Origin: UBA1876 sp003446665
GTDB taxonomy: Bacteria > Synergistota > Synergistia > Synergistales > Thermovirgaceae
NCBI GenBank assembly: GCA_040616305.1
Contig: CP159918.1
Location: 620,001 to 684,000 of the forward strand
Length of the DNA stretch: 64,000 bases
Direction of reading: 5' to 3'
In this document: positions 34,199 through 42,279 of the stretch, in pieces
How the letters are laid out: every line of letters begins with the position of its first letter
Position numbering within the stretch: position 1 is the first letter of the stretch
Notes under the pieces: generated by a model
The model's database searches: none
What the model was told of the DNA's origin: nothing
Seen by the model: the letters and a program-made list of their open reading frames with translations, nothing else
Position numbers and translations under genes: made by a program

Positions 34199-35403
34199 TG
34201 CCCGGTTTCGAGCTTTTCGATCAGAGGGAAATCGATGCGGTTACCGATGTATTGAAGAGGAAGATGGTCCACAGGTACTCCTTCCAGGATATCAGAGGCG
34301 GCATTTACCGTGTGGCCGAGTTCGAACATGCCGTGGCCGACAAGATGGGGGCAAAATATTGTCAGGCCGTAAGCAGCGGCTCGGCGGCCCTTTATGTGGC
34401 TATGCGGGCTTCCGGGATAGGGCCCGGAGACGAGATAATAACCTCGGCTTTCACCTTTATCGCCAGCGTGGAGGCGATACTGGAGTGTGGGGCGGTGCCG
34501 GTCCTGGCGGAGATAGACGAAAGCCTCAACCTCGACCCTGGTTCGGTGGAAGAACTGATAACAGACAAGACGAAAGCAATAATGCCTGTCCACATGTTTG
34601 GGGCCTCTGCCGACATTGACACTTTCAGGGAAATTTGCGACGAATACGGGTTGCTTTTGTTCGAGGATTCCTGCCAGGCCATGGGCGCGACCTACAAGGG
34701 CAGCCCCGTGGGGACCCTCGGTGATTGGGGGACTTACAGCCTGGACCCCTACAAGCTCTTGACCGTCGGCGAAGGCGGACTGATAGTGACCGATAACGAA
34801 GAACTTTACGACAGGGCGCGCTATTATCACGATCACGGGCACATCCACGACATGGATATTCCCAGGGGCGCAGAGGGCAAGGCCTGTCTCGGATTTAATT
34901 TCAGGATGAGCGAAATCCAGGGGGCACTCGGGCTGGTGCAGCTCGAAAAGCTGGACGGAGCCATAGGTCAGCTCAAGGCCAACAAAAAAAAGATACTCGA
35001 AGGCATCAAGATCCCCGTGGACGTAGAGCTCAGGGACCTGCCGGACCGCGGGGGGGAAATAGCCACCCAGCTTGTCTTTTTGATGCCCGACGCCGAAAGC
35101 GCCAGGGCGTTCCAGAAGGCGGCAGGCGATGCCGGGGTCCCCTGCGGGATCCTCTCGGGCAACACCTGGCACTACGCACGCCACTGGCAGACCCTTCGAG
35201 AAGGGACCTATTACAGCAGGCTCCGCTGCCCCTACGACTGTCCCTACGCCGATGAGATCCCGACCTACCGTCCCGTGGAGTGGCCCCAGACCCATGACAT
35301 CCTCGACCGGGCCGTGGTCTACGGGATGGACATCTTCATGGACGATCTCAAGATCGAGCGGATGAGAAAGGCCATACAGGCCGGATTCAGCGCGGCGTTT
35401 TAG
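34198..35403 (+). CDS. kdnA: DegT/DnrJ-family aminotransferase, probable KdnA (Kdo8N synthesis)
   Basis: PLP-dependent sugar aminotransferase fold. Visible motifs: SSGSAALYVAMRASGIGPGDE, TSAFTFIASVEAIL, MPVHMFGASADID, FEDSCQAMGATYKG, the PLP Lys186 in DPYKLLTVGEGG and the GFNFRMSEIQGALGL segment. 401 residues. Start ATG 34198 overlaps the kdnB stop; aaggagg upstream. Predicted to use glutamate to aminate the 8-oxo-Kdo made by KdnB. A polypeptide with the same fold could act on a UDP-4-keto sugar, but no UDP-sugar genes are near and the Kdo genes are. Confidence 0.8.
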   Translation: MPGFELFDQREIDAVTDVLKRKMVHRYSFQDIRGGIYRVAEFEHAVADKMGAKYCQAVSSGSAALYVAMRASGIGPGDEIITSAFTFIASVEAILECGAVPVLAEIDESLNLDPGSVEELITDKTKAIMPVHMFGASADIDTFREICDEYGLLLFEDSCQAMGATYKGSPVGTLGDWGTYSLDPYKLLTVGEGGLIVTDNEELYDRARYYHDHGHIHDMDIPRGAEGKACLGFNFRMSEIQGALGLVQLEKLDGAIGQLKANKKKILEGIKIPVDVELRDLPDRGGEIATQLVFLMPDAESARAFQKAAGDAGVPCGILSGNTWHYARHWQTLREGTYYSRLRCPYDCPYADEIPTYRPVEWPQTHDILDRAVVYGMDIFMDDLKIERMRKAIQAGFSAAF

Positions 35404-35407
35404 GGCG

Positions 35408-36604
35408 ATGAAGGCAGAACGCGGCGGGGCTGACACAAAAAGAGGACGCTCGAAGGGCCCCGCCGCAGTTTTTGTCCTGTCCGACGGCATCAGGGGGCAC
35501 GAAAACCAGTCCCTCGGGGTCGCCTCCCGGCTTGAAGACTTCGGGGCCGCCGTTGATACCTTCCGGATTCCCCGTCTTTCGGGATACCGCCGCTTCAAAA
35601 GCTTCAAGGTGACATCGAGGTGGCTCGTGCACAAAAATGCTGTGCAGTGCATTAAGTGGCTTGAATCAAGCGGAGGCAAAGACCTTCTTGAAAAGATAAA
35701 AGGCCGTCTTCAAATGACCGGGGTCGATGGGAAAGATGTCTTGTTTCTTTCTGCCGGAAGCTCGGCGGCTCCATATTGTCTGGCTCTTGCCTGCGTGACG
35801 GGGGCAAAAAGCTGTACCGTGATGACTCCCTCCGTACTGGGGACGAAGCCCTTTGACTTCGCCGTCGTGCCGGAGCACGACCAGCCCGGCGCTTCAAAGA
35901 ACGTCCTGGCCACCCTGGGTGCCCCGAACCGGATACGTCCGGAGCTTCTGGAAAGGGAAAAGGCGATTCTCGAAAGGCGTTTCCCGCCCCGCCACCCGAA
36001 ACGATGGGGCGTGCTCCTCGGAGGGGACGACAAAAACTACCACGTCAGCCCGGAATGGGCCGAAAACCTGATGAAGATCCTGCTGGAAGAAGCCCGTATC
36101 GCCGATGCCGATATCTACCTTACGACGTCCCGGCGCACTTTGCCCGAAACGGAACACGCCTTGAAACAGGCGGCAAGCGGAGGCCGGAACGTCCGGATGC
36201 TTCTTCTGGCTTCTGAAGACGACTGGAACCCCGTACCGGGAATGCTCGGGCTTTGTGAACAGATCCTGTGCACCGAGGATTCCGTCTCAATGATCTCCGA
36301 GGCGGCTACCGCCGGGCACAGGCCGGTGGTTCTCAGGGTGGACAGGAAAAAGTCGCTGCCGGCTTGTTTTGGGAAACTCGTCTTTTTTTTATCATCGAAA
36401 GGGTTCGTCGGCGAAAACCACCTCGTTGGCGCGTCGAAGTTCGAGATGATGATAAAATCCTTCGAGGAGCGGGGCCTTTGCCTTTACCTTGAAGATATGG
36501 AAGGTTTGAAGGAAGCCCTGGTGGATGATGGAAGCCGCCCGGATGGTGATTTCAACGAGGCCCGTATGGCGGCGGAGTGGATACTGAAAAGGTGGAACCG
36601 GTAA
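35408..36604 (+). CDS. ELM1/DUF1022-family protein, putative glycosyltransferase
   Basis: The motif VLSDGIRGHENQSLGVASRL marks the ELM1 family (named from a plant mitochondrial fission protein; bacterial members have no settled function). The fold is GT-B-like: a second half starts near GVLLGGDDKNYHVS and contains a donor-site-like EQILCTEDSVSMISEAATAGHRPVVLRV segment. 398 residues, ends with an acidic tail. It follows kdnA by 4 bp and precedes a chain of glycosyltransferase genes, so a sugar-transfer step in the LPS core is the natural reading, unproven. Confidence 0.82.
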   Translation: MKAERGGADTKRGRSKGPAAVFVLSDGIRGHENQSLGVASRLEDFGAAVDTFRIPRLSGYRRFKSFKVTSRWLVHKNAVQCIKWLESSGGKDLLEKIKGRLQMTGVDGKDVLFLSAGSSAAPYCLALACVTGAKSCTVMTPSVLGTKPFDFAVVPEHDQPGASKNVLATLGAPNRIRPELLEREKAILERRFPPRHPKRWGVLLGGDDKNYHVSPEWAENLMKILLEEARIADADIYLTTSRRTLPETEHALKQAASGGRNVRMLLLASEDDWNPVPGMLGLCEQILCTEDSVSMISEAATAGHRPVVLRVDRKKSLPACFGKLVFFLSSKGFVGENHLVGASKFEMMIKSFEERGLCLYLEDMEGLKEALVDDGSRPDGDFNEARMAAEWILKRWNR

Positions 36605-36607
36605 CTC

Positions 36608-37726
36608 ATGAAGATAATGCAGATTTTGCCCGAATTCGAAGAGGGCGGTGTTGAGCGTCATGTCCTCTGGCTTTCCAACGAGCTTGCGTCCAGAGGGCAC
36701 GAAGTGACCGTCGTTTCGGCGGGGGGGAAGCTCGAAAATCAGCTGGATCCGGGGGTCAGACACCACAAGCTTCTCGTCCACCTTAAAAATCCGGCTACGG
36801 CAGCATGGTGCGCCTTGAAGATAGCCCGCTTCGCCAGGCAGGATAAATATGACTTGCTGCACGCCCACTCACGTGTTCCCGCGTGGATAACCTGGTGGGC
36901 CTCTTCGATTAGCAAAACTCCATGGGTTATTACGGCGCACGACAACTACCGGAGAAACCGGACTTTATACCCTTTCAGATACGCTGATACCGCAATCTGC
37001 GTAAGTCGCTCGGTCAAGGAACACCTGGAGCGTTTCATTCCGGAAGAATCTCATGTCATATACAATGGACTACCGGTAAACTACGCTAAATGGACGGGAC
37101 CCACCCGGAAAGGGCCAAAGAGGCTGCTTTTTTTGGGGAGGATTACCAGAAGAAAGGGCCTGCAGGTTGTCCTCGAGGCCCTGGGAGATTTCCGGCAAAA
37201 GGACTGGATACTGGATGTCGTCGGCGACGGTCCCCTCCGAGGCGACCTGGAAAACATGGCCCTGGAGCTTGGCATCGCTTCGAAGGTGAGTTTTCACGGC
37301 TTCAGGGACGACACCGAAAAATGGATGAAACAATGCGACCTTTTTCTCTTTCCCTCTCTCGACGAAGGTATGGGGCTGACCTTGATGCAGGCCGTCTACA
37401 TGGGAGTTCCAGTGCTTGCCTCCGATTTGCCGCCGGTAAGGGAACTGTCGTCCGACGGAGGAAATAGCCTGGTAACTGCAGGAGACATAAAAGCCTGGAA
37501 ACAGCGGATCGACAACATCCTTTGCGGGGAAAAGGACTTCTCTTTTTTCGACAGGTCTAAAGTGCTGACGGTGAAAGACACCTGCCCGCTTATAGAAGAG
37601 GTGTATTTGGAAATCTTGCGCAAAGGGCATTCAAATACAACGGGCATTGATAATACCAGTCACGCACAAAAAGTGAATCCTGGCGAATCGAGTTCGCAAG
37701 AGGAAGAATCTCATGGAAGAATTTAA
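36608..37726 (+). CDS. Glycosyltransferase family 4 protein
   Basis: GT-B retaining glycosyltransferase. N-terminal half opens with MKIMQILPEFEEGGVERHV (the GG loop), then HAHSRVPAW; C-terminal half has LLFLGRITRRKGLQVVLEAL, VVGDGPLRGDLE, FHGFRDDTEKW and the Glu-rich donor motif PSLDEGMGLTLMQAVYMGVPVLASD (EX7E-like). 372 residues with a polar C-terminal extension of about 35 residues not typical of the family. Likely adds a sugar to the LPS core; donor unknown. Overlaps the next gene by 14 bp. Confidence 0.9.
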   Translation: MKIMQILPEFEEGGVERHVLWLSNELASRGHEVTVVSAGGKLENQLDPGVRHHKLLVHLKNPATAAWCALKIARFARQDKYDLLHAHSRVPAWITWWASSISKTPWVITAHDNYRRNRTLYPFRYADTAICVSRSVKEHLERFIPEESHVIYNGLPVNYAKWTGPTRKGPKRLLFLGRITRRKGLQVVLEALGDFRQKDWILDVVGDGPLRGDLENMALELGIASKVSFHGFRDDTEKWMKQCDLFLFPSLDEGMGLTLMQAVYMGVPVLASDLPPVRELSSDGGNSLVTAGDIKAWKQRIDNILCGEKDFSFFDRSKVLTVKDTCPLIEEVYLEILRKGHSNTTGIDNTSHAQKVNPGESSSQEEESHGRI

Positions 37727-38711
37727 AAAAAAAGGCGTGGCCATTTCAAATGGAGACAGGATACTTCTTAACAGACACAGCGCCATGGGAGACGTTGTAA
37801 AGGCCATGCCTTTCGCGAAGGCGTTGAAAAGCGCCTTTCCACGTTGCCACCTGACATGGTTCGTACGAAGCCCCATGGACAAGCTCGTGAGGAGTCAACC
37901 CTATGTCGACGACGTCCTGATATGGGAAGAAGGACCAGAAAACCGGACCTTTTTCAGGGCACTCATTGAAATCAGAAAGCGCAGGTTCGACAAGCTCGTC
38001 TGCCTTCAGGGTACAGACAGGGGGGCGATCCTTTCGCTTTGTTCCGGGATTCCGGTAAGGATTGGAAACCACCGAACGGCCGGTTTCGTTTACACCCACA
38101 GGGTATGGGACGTTGCCGCCTTTTTGGGTATAGAACCTGAAAGATGCGTAAAACCGTGGATGTACCTTCCGGATGAAGCAATCCATAAAGCCCGAATCCT
38201 CCTGGAGGGCACAAGGCGACCTGTTCTTTTTTCCATCATAGGAGGGAGCAAGAAGAACAAACGGTGGCCAGAAGAATCCTGGATACGGCTACTGAGAGAA
38301 ATGATTTCGGCTGGCTGGTCTGCAGTGCTGGCGGGCCATGGAGAAGAAGAAAAGAAGATGGGCGCCCGAATCGTGGACATGGTCGGAAGTGCCAATGTCA
38401 TGAATCTGGTTGGTGATCTGGAAATTCTGGAAACGTCAGCTGTTGCCTCCCTTTGCGATGCGGTATTGGGAGGAGATACGGGGCTTTTGCATATCGCAAA
38501 TAGCGTAGGTGTTCCTTCGGTGGGACTTTTCGGCCCGACGCTCCCCGAGCAGGTTGGGCTCGCCGGGCTGGACAAATGTTTCATTTCCTCATGCAAAGAA
38601 GCTGGTTGCCAGCGGTGGAACTGTCCCAAAAAAGAATGCCTTGGACTTATCGATCCGAAAAGAGTATCGAAGGCTTTGCTGTGTCTTGTCTCAATGCGGG
38701 CTGATACGTGA
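37713..38711 (+). CDS. Glycosyltransferase family 9 (heptosyltransferase-like)
   Basis: GT9/WaaC-WaaF type. NRHSAMGDVVKAMPFAKALK is the N-terminal acceptor loop; the donor side has VLAGHGEEEKK, NLVGDLE and GGDTGLLHIANSVGVPSVGLFGPTLPEQVG. 332 residues. ADP-heptose is the probable donor because gmhB-gmhA-hldD-hldE lie 6-7 kb downstream in the same run. The C-terminus contains a Cys-rich segment (SSCKEAGCQRWNCPKKEC), common in GT9 proteins that carry CxxC-like pairs. Which heptose is added cannot be told. Confidence 0.9.
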   Translation: MEEFKKKGVAISNGDRILLNRHSAMGDVVKAMPFAKALKSAFPRCHLTWFVRSPMDKLVRSQPYVDDVLIWEEGPENRTFFRALIEIRKRRFDKLVCLQGTDRGAILSLCSGIPVRIGNHRTAGFVYTHRVWDVAAFLGIEPERCVKPWMYLPDEAIHKARILLEGTRRPVLFSIIGGSKKNKRWPEESWIRLLREMISAGWSAVLAGHGEEEKKMGARIVDMVGSANVMNLVGDLEILETSAVASLCDAVLGGDTGLLHIANSVGVPSVGLFGPTLPEQVGLAGLDKCFISSCKEAGCQRWNCPKKECLGLIDPKRVSKALLCLVSMRADT

Positions 38712-38745
38712 ATTTTGTTCGTCTTTTAGCTGGAAGAGGTGCATT

Positions 38746-39765
38746 ATGAAAATCGACCCCCAAAAAATTCAAAAGGTCGCCGTATTAGGGCTTTCATGCC
38801 TAGGGGACATGCTGCTCGCCTCGGCGGCGTTGTGGAACCTGAGACGTTTCCTCCCGGAGGCCAGGTTCGTACTATGGGTCGGCCCCGTTTCGAGGGTCGT
38901 AGTAGATGGCGATCCGCTCTGGGACGAGGTAAGGACCTACGACCGATCGAAAGAATACAAGGGCCTCGCGGGCAGGCTGAAGATAATAAGGGAACTGAGG
39001 AAAGAAGGGTTCGACCTTGTAATCGACCTCCGGTCATCCTTACTTCCGATTTTTTCCGGGTGCCGTTACAAACCCTTGTGGGGGGCGCGGGAGGTCTTAC
39101 TCCCCAAGAGGATGCACGAGGCGGAGCGAAATATCTATGCCATGTCGACCTTGGGAGTTCCCGTTTTCAGCAGGCAGCTGCGTTTTTACATTCCCGAGCG
39201 TGACCGACTTGAGGCATTGAGGACACTGCGGGAACGCGCGGCGAAACGGATGTTCGTGATGATGAATCCAGGTAGCCGTAACCCGAAAAAGAGGCTTCCC
39301 CACAGGTTGTGTGTGGAACTCGGCAAAAGGCTCATAAAAGAGCATAGCGCCGTGGTGGGGCTCATGGGCTACGCGCCGGAAGAGGAAGCGGCAGCCAGGG
39401 CCATTGCGGCCGAGCTTGAAACCGACGTGGTCGACCTTTCCGGGAAACAAAGGCTTTCTTTGACCGCCGCGTTCATGGAACAGGCAAAACTTTTTGTTAC
39501 TGGAGATACGGCGGCCCTGCACGTGGCAAGCGCTCTTGGTACACCTACTGTTGGACTTTACGGGCCTTCCCGTCCCGACCGGTACGGACCATGGGGGAAC
39601 CGTCACCGTGTGGTTTTGGCGCCTTTCGACTGCGCCCCTTGCAACGACAAAGGATGTGTAAAAGGAGAAGTATTTCGGTGCCTTGAACATGTCAAAACAG
39701 ATAGTGTATATGAAACCTGCATGGAATTGCTGATACAGGTGAACCATAAAGGAGACCTCCGATGA
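38746..39765 (+). CDS. Glycosyltransferase family 9 (heptosyltransferase-like)
   Basis: Second GT9 enzyme, start ATG 38746 with gaagaggt upstream; a longer frame from 38509 is inside the previous gene. Motifs: LGLSCLGDMLLASAALWNLR, DLVIDLRSSLL, MNPGSRNPKKRLP and VTGDTAALHVASALGTPTVGLYGPSRPDRYGPWG, with a C-terminal Cys-rich CAPCNDKGCVKGEVFRCL. 339 residues. It differs clearly from the preceding GT9 protein, so the two probably add successive core heptoses. ATGA overlap with the next gene. Confidence 0.91.
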   Translation: MKIDPQKIQKVAVLGLSCLGDMLLASAALWNLRRFLPEARFVLWVGPVSRVVVDGDPLWDEVRTYDRSKEYKGLAGRLKIIRELRKEGFDLVIDLRSSLLPIFSGCRYKPLWGAREVLLPKRMHEAERNIYAMSTLGVPVFSRQLRFYIPERDRLEALRTLRERAAKRMFVMMNPGSRNPKKRLPHRLCVELGKRLIKEHSAVVGLMGYAPEEEAAARAIAAELETDVVDLSGKQRLSLTAAFMEQAKLFVTGDTAALHVASALGTPTVGLYGPSRPDRYGPWGNRHRVVLAPFDCAPCNDKGCVKGEVFRCLEHVKTDSVYETCMELLIQVNHKGDLR

Positions 39766-40865
39766 AAATACTCCATTACGTGGACGAAAACAATCTCTCA
39801 TGGGGCAGGCCCTGGCTTCAGCTCCTGGAAGAGACCGGGAAATATAAAAACGCTGAGCAGCTGATTTTATGCAGACCCGGAGGAACTCTTAAAAAACAGG
39901 CCGAATACGCAGGGTTTAGTGTCATTACCTATAACCCCATCGCTTCATGGTGCCCATGGCTGTGTGTGGGGCTTGGGCGGATAATTCGCGAAGTTTCGCC
40001 TGATATTATTCATACCAGGCTCTCATCGGCTGCAGCGCTTGGAGGCTACTGGGGGCGAAAACTTGGAATACCGGTTGTTTCCACGGTGGACAAGTACCCC
40101 AGGAAAAAATACTACGAAAACGCCTCGGCCGTCGTGGCTTCGTCAAAAGATGTGGCGCGACATATGAGAGAACAAGGCATCGAAGATGAAAAACTTTTCG
40201 TCGTCAATAATTCCATACGCGTGAAGGAATATGAGCCTGACACGGAAAAGGGGAAAAAATTAAGGCAAAAAGAAGGGATACAGGAGGACGAGACTCTGCT
40301 CCTTGCCATGGGCCGCTTCGTCCCCTGGAAGGGGTTCGGCCTGTTGATTGAGGCTGTTTCGTCCCTTGAAACAAAAAGGCGCGTTTCGCTCTGGATCGTC
40401 GGTGACGGCCCGATGGCTCAAGACTTGAAACGAAAGGCTCAAGAGCTTACAGGAACCAGGGCGGGCCTTGGCGTCCGCTTTTTCCCCTTCACAGAAGATG
40501 TACGTCCCTTCCTTTGGGCGGCAGACCTTTTCGTTCAGCCTTCTTATCATGTTCCAGGTTCAGGAGGGCCGGAAACCTTTAGCCTAGCGCTGCTCGAGGC
40601 CTTGGCGGCGGGGCTTCCTTCCGTGGCTTTTGATTGTGGCGGAGCCCCTGACGTGATAAAAGAAGACGTCAACGGCTGGCTGGCCGAACCTGGCAGCGTC
40701 CCCTCCCTTGCAGAGGCACTGCGAAAGGCCCTGAAACGGCTGCCGGATGATAAAATGAGCGAACAGGCAAAAGAAGAAGCGAACAAAAACGATGTATCCA
40801 AAGCGGCCGGGGCGTATCTTGAAATTTACGGAACGGTCTTGAATGCTGTTTCAGTGTCGAAATAA
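39762..40865 (+). CDS. Glycosyltransferase family 4 protein
   Basis: GT-B fold. MKILHYVDENNLSWGRPW opens the protein, with IIHTRLSSAAALGGYWGRKL, then LLLAMGRFVPWKGFGLLIEAV, IVGDGPMAQDL, and the donor motif PETFSLALLEALAAGLPSVAFD. 367 residues. The N-terminal loop lacks the usual double glycine. It probably extends the core oligosaccharide; donor unknown. Followed by 90 bp without a gene that includes a weak ACGCC/GGCGT hairpin and a ggagg ribosome site for the next gene. Confidence 0.9.
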   Translation: MKILHYVDENNLSWGRPWLQLLEETGKYKNAEQLILCRPGGTLKKQAEYAGFSVITYNPIASWCPWLCVGLGRIIREVSPDIIHTRLSSAAALGGYWGRKLGIPVVSTVDKYPRKKYYENASAVVASSKDVARHMREQGIEDEKLFVVNNSIRVKEYEPDTEKGKKLRQKEGIQEDETLLLAMGRFVPWKGFGLLIEAVSSLETKRRVSLWIVGDGPMAQDLKRKAQELTGTRAGLGVRFFPFTEDVRPFLWAADLFVQPSYHVPGSGGPETFSLALLEALAAGLPSVAFDCGGAPDVIKEDVNGWLAEPGSVPSLAEALRKALKRLPDDKMSEQAKEEANKNDVSKAAGAYLEIYGTVLNAVSVSK

Positions 40866-40955
40866 AAAAGAAAGTGTTTTTAATTGTTGAACATTCAGAT
40901 CAGGGAAGCAGGGTTTTGAAAACGCCACCGAGGGCGTGAAGGAGGAAAAGGCTTA

Positions 40956-41951
40956 ATGACAGCGCCTGAAGCAAGCGTAGTTATACCCGCCTACAATGCG
41001 GCCAGGACATTGCCCCGCACCGTTGAAAGCCTTTTTCTCCAGACGGCCGAAAGCTTTGAAATAATAATCGTCGATGACGGTTCGTCTGACGAGACTCCCG
41101 AAATATGCAAAACCCTGCAAAAGGACTCTCCCCTTCCAATGAAAGTGTTGAGACAGCAAAACAAGGGTGACTGTGCTGCCAGAAACAGGGGTGTCGAGTC
41201 AGCGGAGGGTGAATATGTTATTTTTCTCGATGCCGACGACATTGCCGAAAGGGAATATGTCGATAGACTAGTCGAGGCTGTTGGAAATGACCCAGCCTGC
41301 GACATCGCCTGTTGTTCTTTTGATCTCCTTTATGAAGATGGTTCATCGCGGCCGCGAATTTTACCCTGCGAAAGAACAGGGGAAATTTTAAACGGCAGGT
41401 TTGCCTTGCTGAAACTTCTTAAAGAGGAACTTGACGTCTGGTCCGGCAGCGGGGCATACAGGCGTTCCTGCCTGGTCGAAAACGGCGTTTATTTTGATGA
41501 AACACTTTCTATGGGTGGAGATACGGAGTTCAGGTGGAGGGCCTTTTACCATGCCCGAAAGGTCGCGCTGGTCAAGGACGTTTTGGTCCATTACGTGCAG
41601 CATTACGCCTCTGTAACCAGGTCTTTCGACCCAGGGCGTTTCCCGCCTTCAAGCTGGCTGGATCCGGAGAAATTCATAGAATATCTGGAGGAGCAAGGAG
41701 AAAGAGGGAACGATCTGCTTTCACTGCTTCGGAATGAAGTTGTCCCTCGTTATACCATACGGCGGCTACGCAACTATGTTCTTTACGGTCTAAAAGATTT
41801 CTTCTGGCGGGATATAAGCGAAGGTGCCACAAAAGAAGCGTTGCGAAGAGGCAAAAAAATGTTTCTGCAGACTCCGGAGCTTGCGTTAAAGTGTTTTATG
41901 GCACTCCATCTTCCGGGGGTCTTTTACAACCGATATAAACGTCAAGTGTAA
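40956..41951 (+). CDS. Glycosyltransferase family 2 protein
   Basis: GT-A fold inverting enzyme: SVVIPAYNAARTLPRTVESL, EIIIVDDGSSDET, the ARNRGVESAEGEYVIFLDADD segment with the DxD metal motif, and the GGDTEFRWRAF acceptor-side Asp. 331 residues; the last 70 are basic and may lie on the membrane. GT2 enzymes in core loci add hexoses or amino sugars. Start ATG 40956 with aaggagg upstream. It is the last intact gene before the decayed stretch at 41996. Confidence 0.92.
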   Translation: MTAPEASVVIPAYNAARTLPRTVESLFLQTAESFEIIIVDDGSSDETPEICKTLQKDSPLPMKVLRQQNKGDCAARNRGVESAEGEYVIFLDADDIAEREYVDRLVEAVGNDPACDIACCSFDLLYEDGSSRPRILPCERTGEILNGRFALLKLLKEELDVWSGSGAYRRSCLVENGVYFDETLSMGGDTEFRWRAFYHARKVALVKDVLVHYVQHYASVTRSFDPGRFPPSSWLDPEKFIEYLEEQGERGNDLLSLLRNEVVPRYTIRRLRNYVLYGLKDFFWRDISEGATKEALRRGKKMFLQTPELALKCFMALHLPGVFYNRYKRQV

Positions 41952-41995
41952 AGAATAAGCAATACCTTAAAAATGTCTTTACAGGGGTGTTCGGG

Positions 41996-42231
41996 TTGCT
42001 AAAGATTTTGCACGCCATTGACGGCAGAGGTTGGGGTGGCGCGGAAACCGTGGTCCTACAGCTTGCTTCCGGTTTGGCCGAAAGAGGCCATCAGGTAACC
42101 CTGTAAGTTGGGCCGCATCGCTCTTTCCAGGAACAAGGGGTTTACCACCACGGCTATGGTGGAAGGCAAGAAAAAATATACCCTTTCATTCTTGGTTAGA
42201 CTACAATCCGGGCCGAAGAGCAAAAGTGTGA
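41996..42231 (+). pseudogene. Remnant of a GT4 glycosyltransferase gene (N-terminus only)
   Basis: From TTG 41996 the frame reads LLKILHAIDGRGWGGAETVV and on to GLAERGHQVTL, then meets TAA at 42104. This is the N-terminal acceptor half of a GT4 enzyme and aligns with the intact protein at 43556 (IIQAIDAAGWGGAENVV...). The same frame past the stop still looks weakly coding for about 30 codons before a second stop, then the sequence becomes AT-rich. The rest of the gene, about 1 kb, is missing. The whole 41952-42279 interval otherwise holds only an AT-rich run (42233-42262) and the ribosome site of the next gene. Confidence 0.75.
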
Positions 42232-42279
42232 ATTAATAAAATAATAAATAAACAAACAGAAAAGGTGGCTTTATTGAAA

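Noticed and set aside
34177..35679. Minus-strand 500-codon open frame
   Set aside because: Exact shadow of kdnA and the start of the ELM1 gene; no family motifs, His/Gly-rich translation typical of antisense frames in GC-rich genes.
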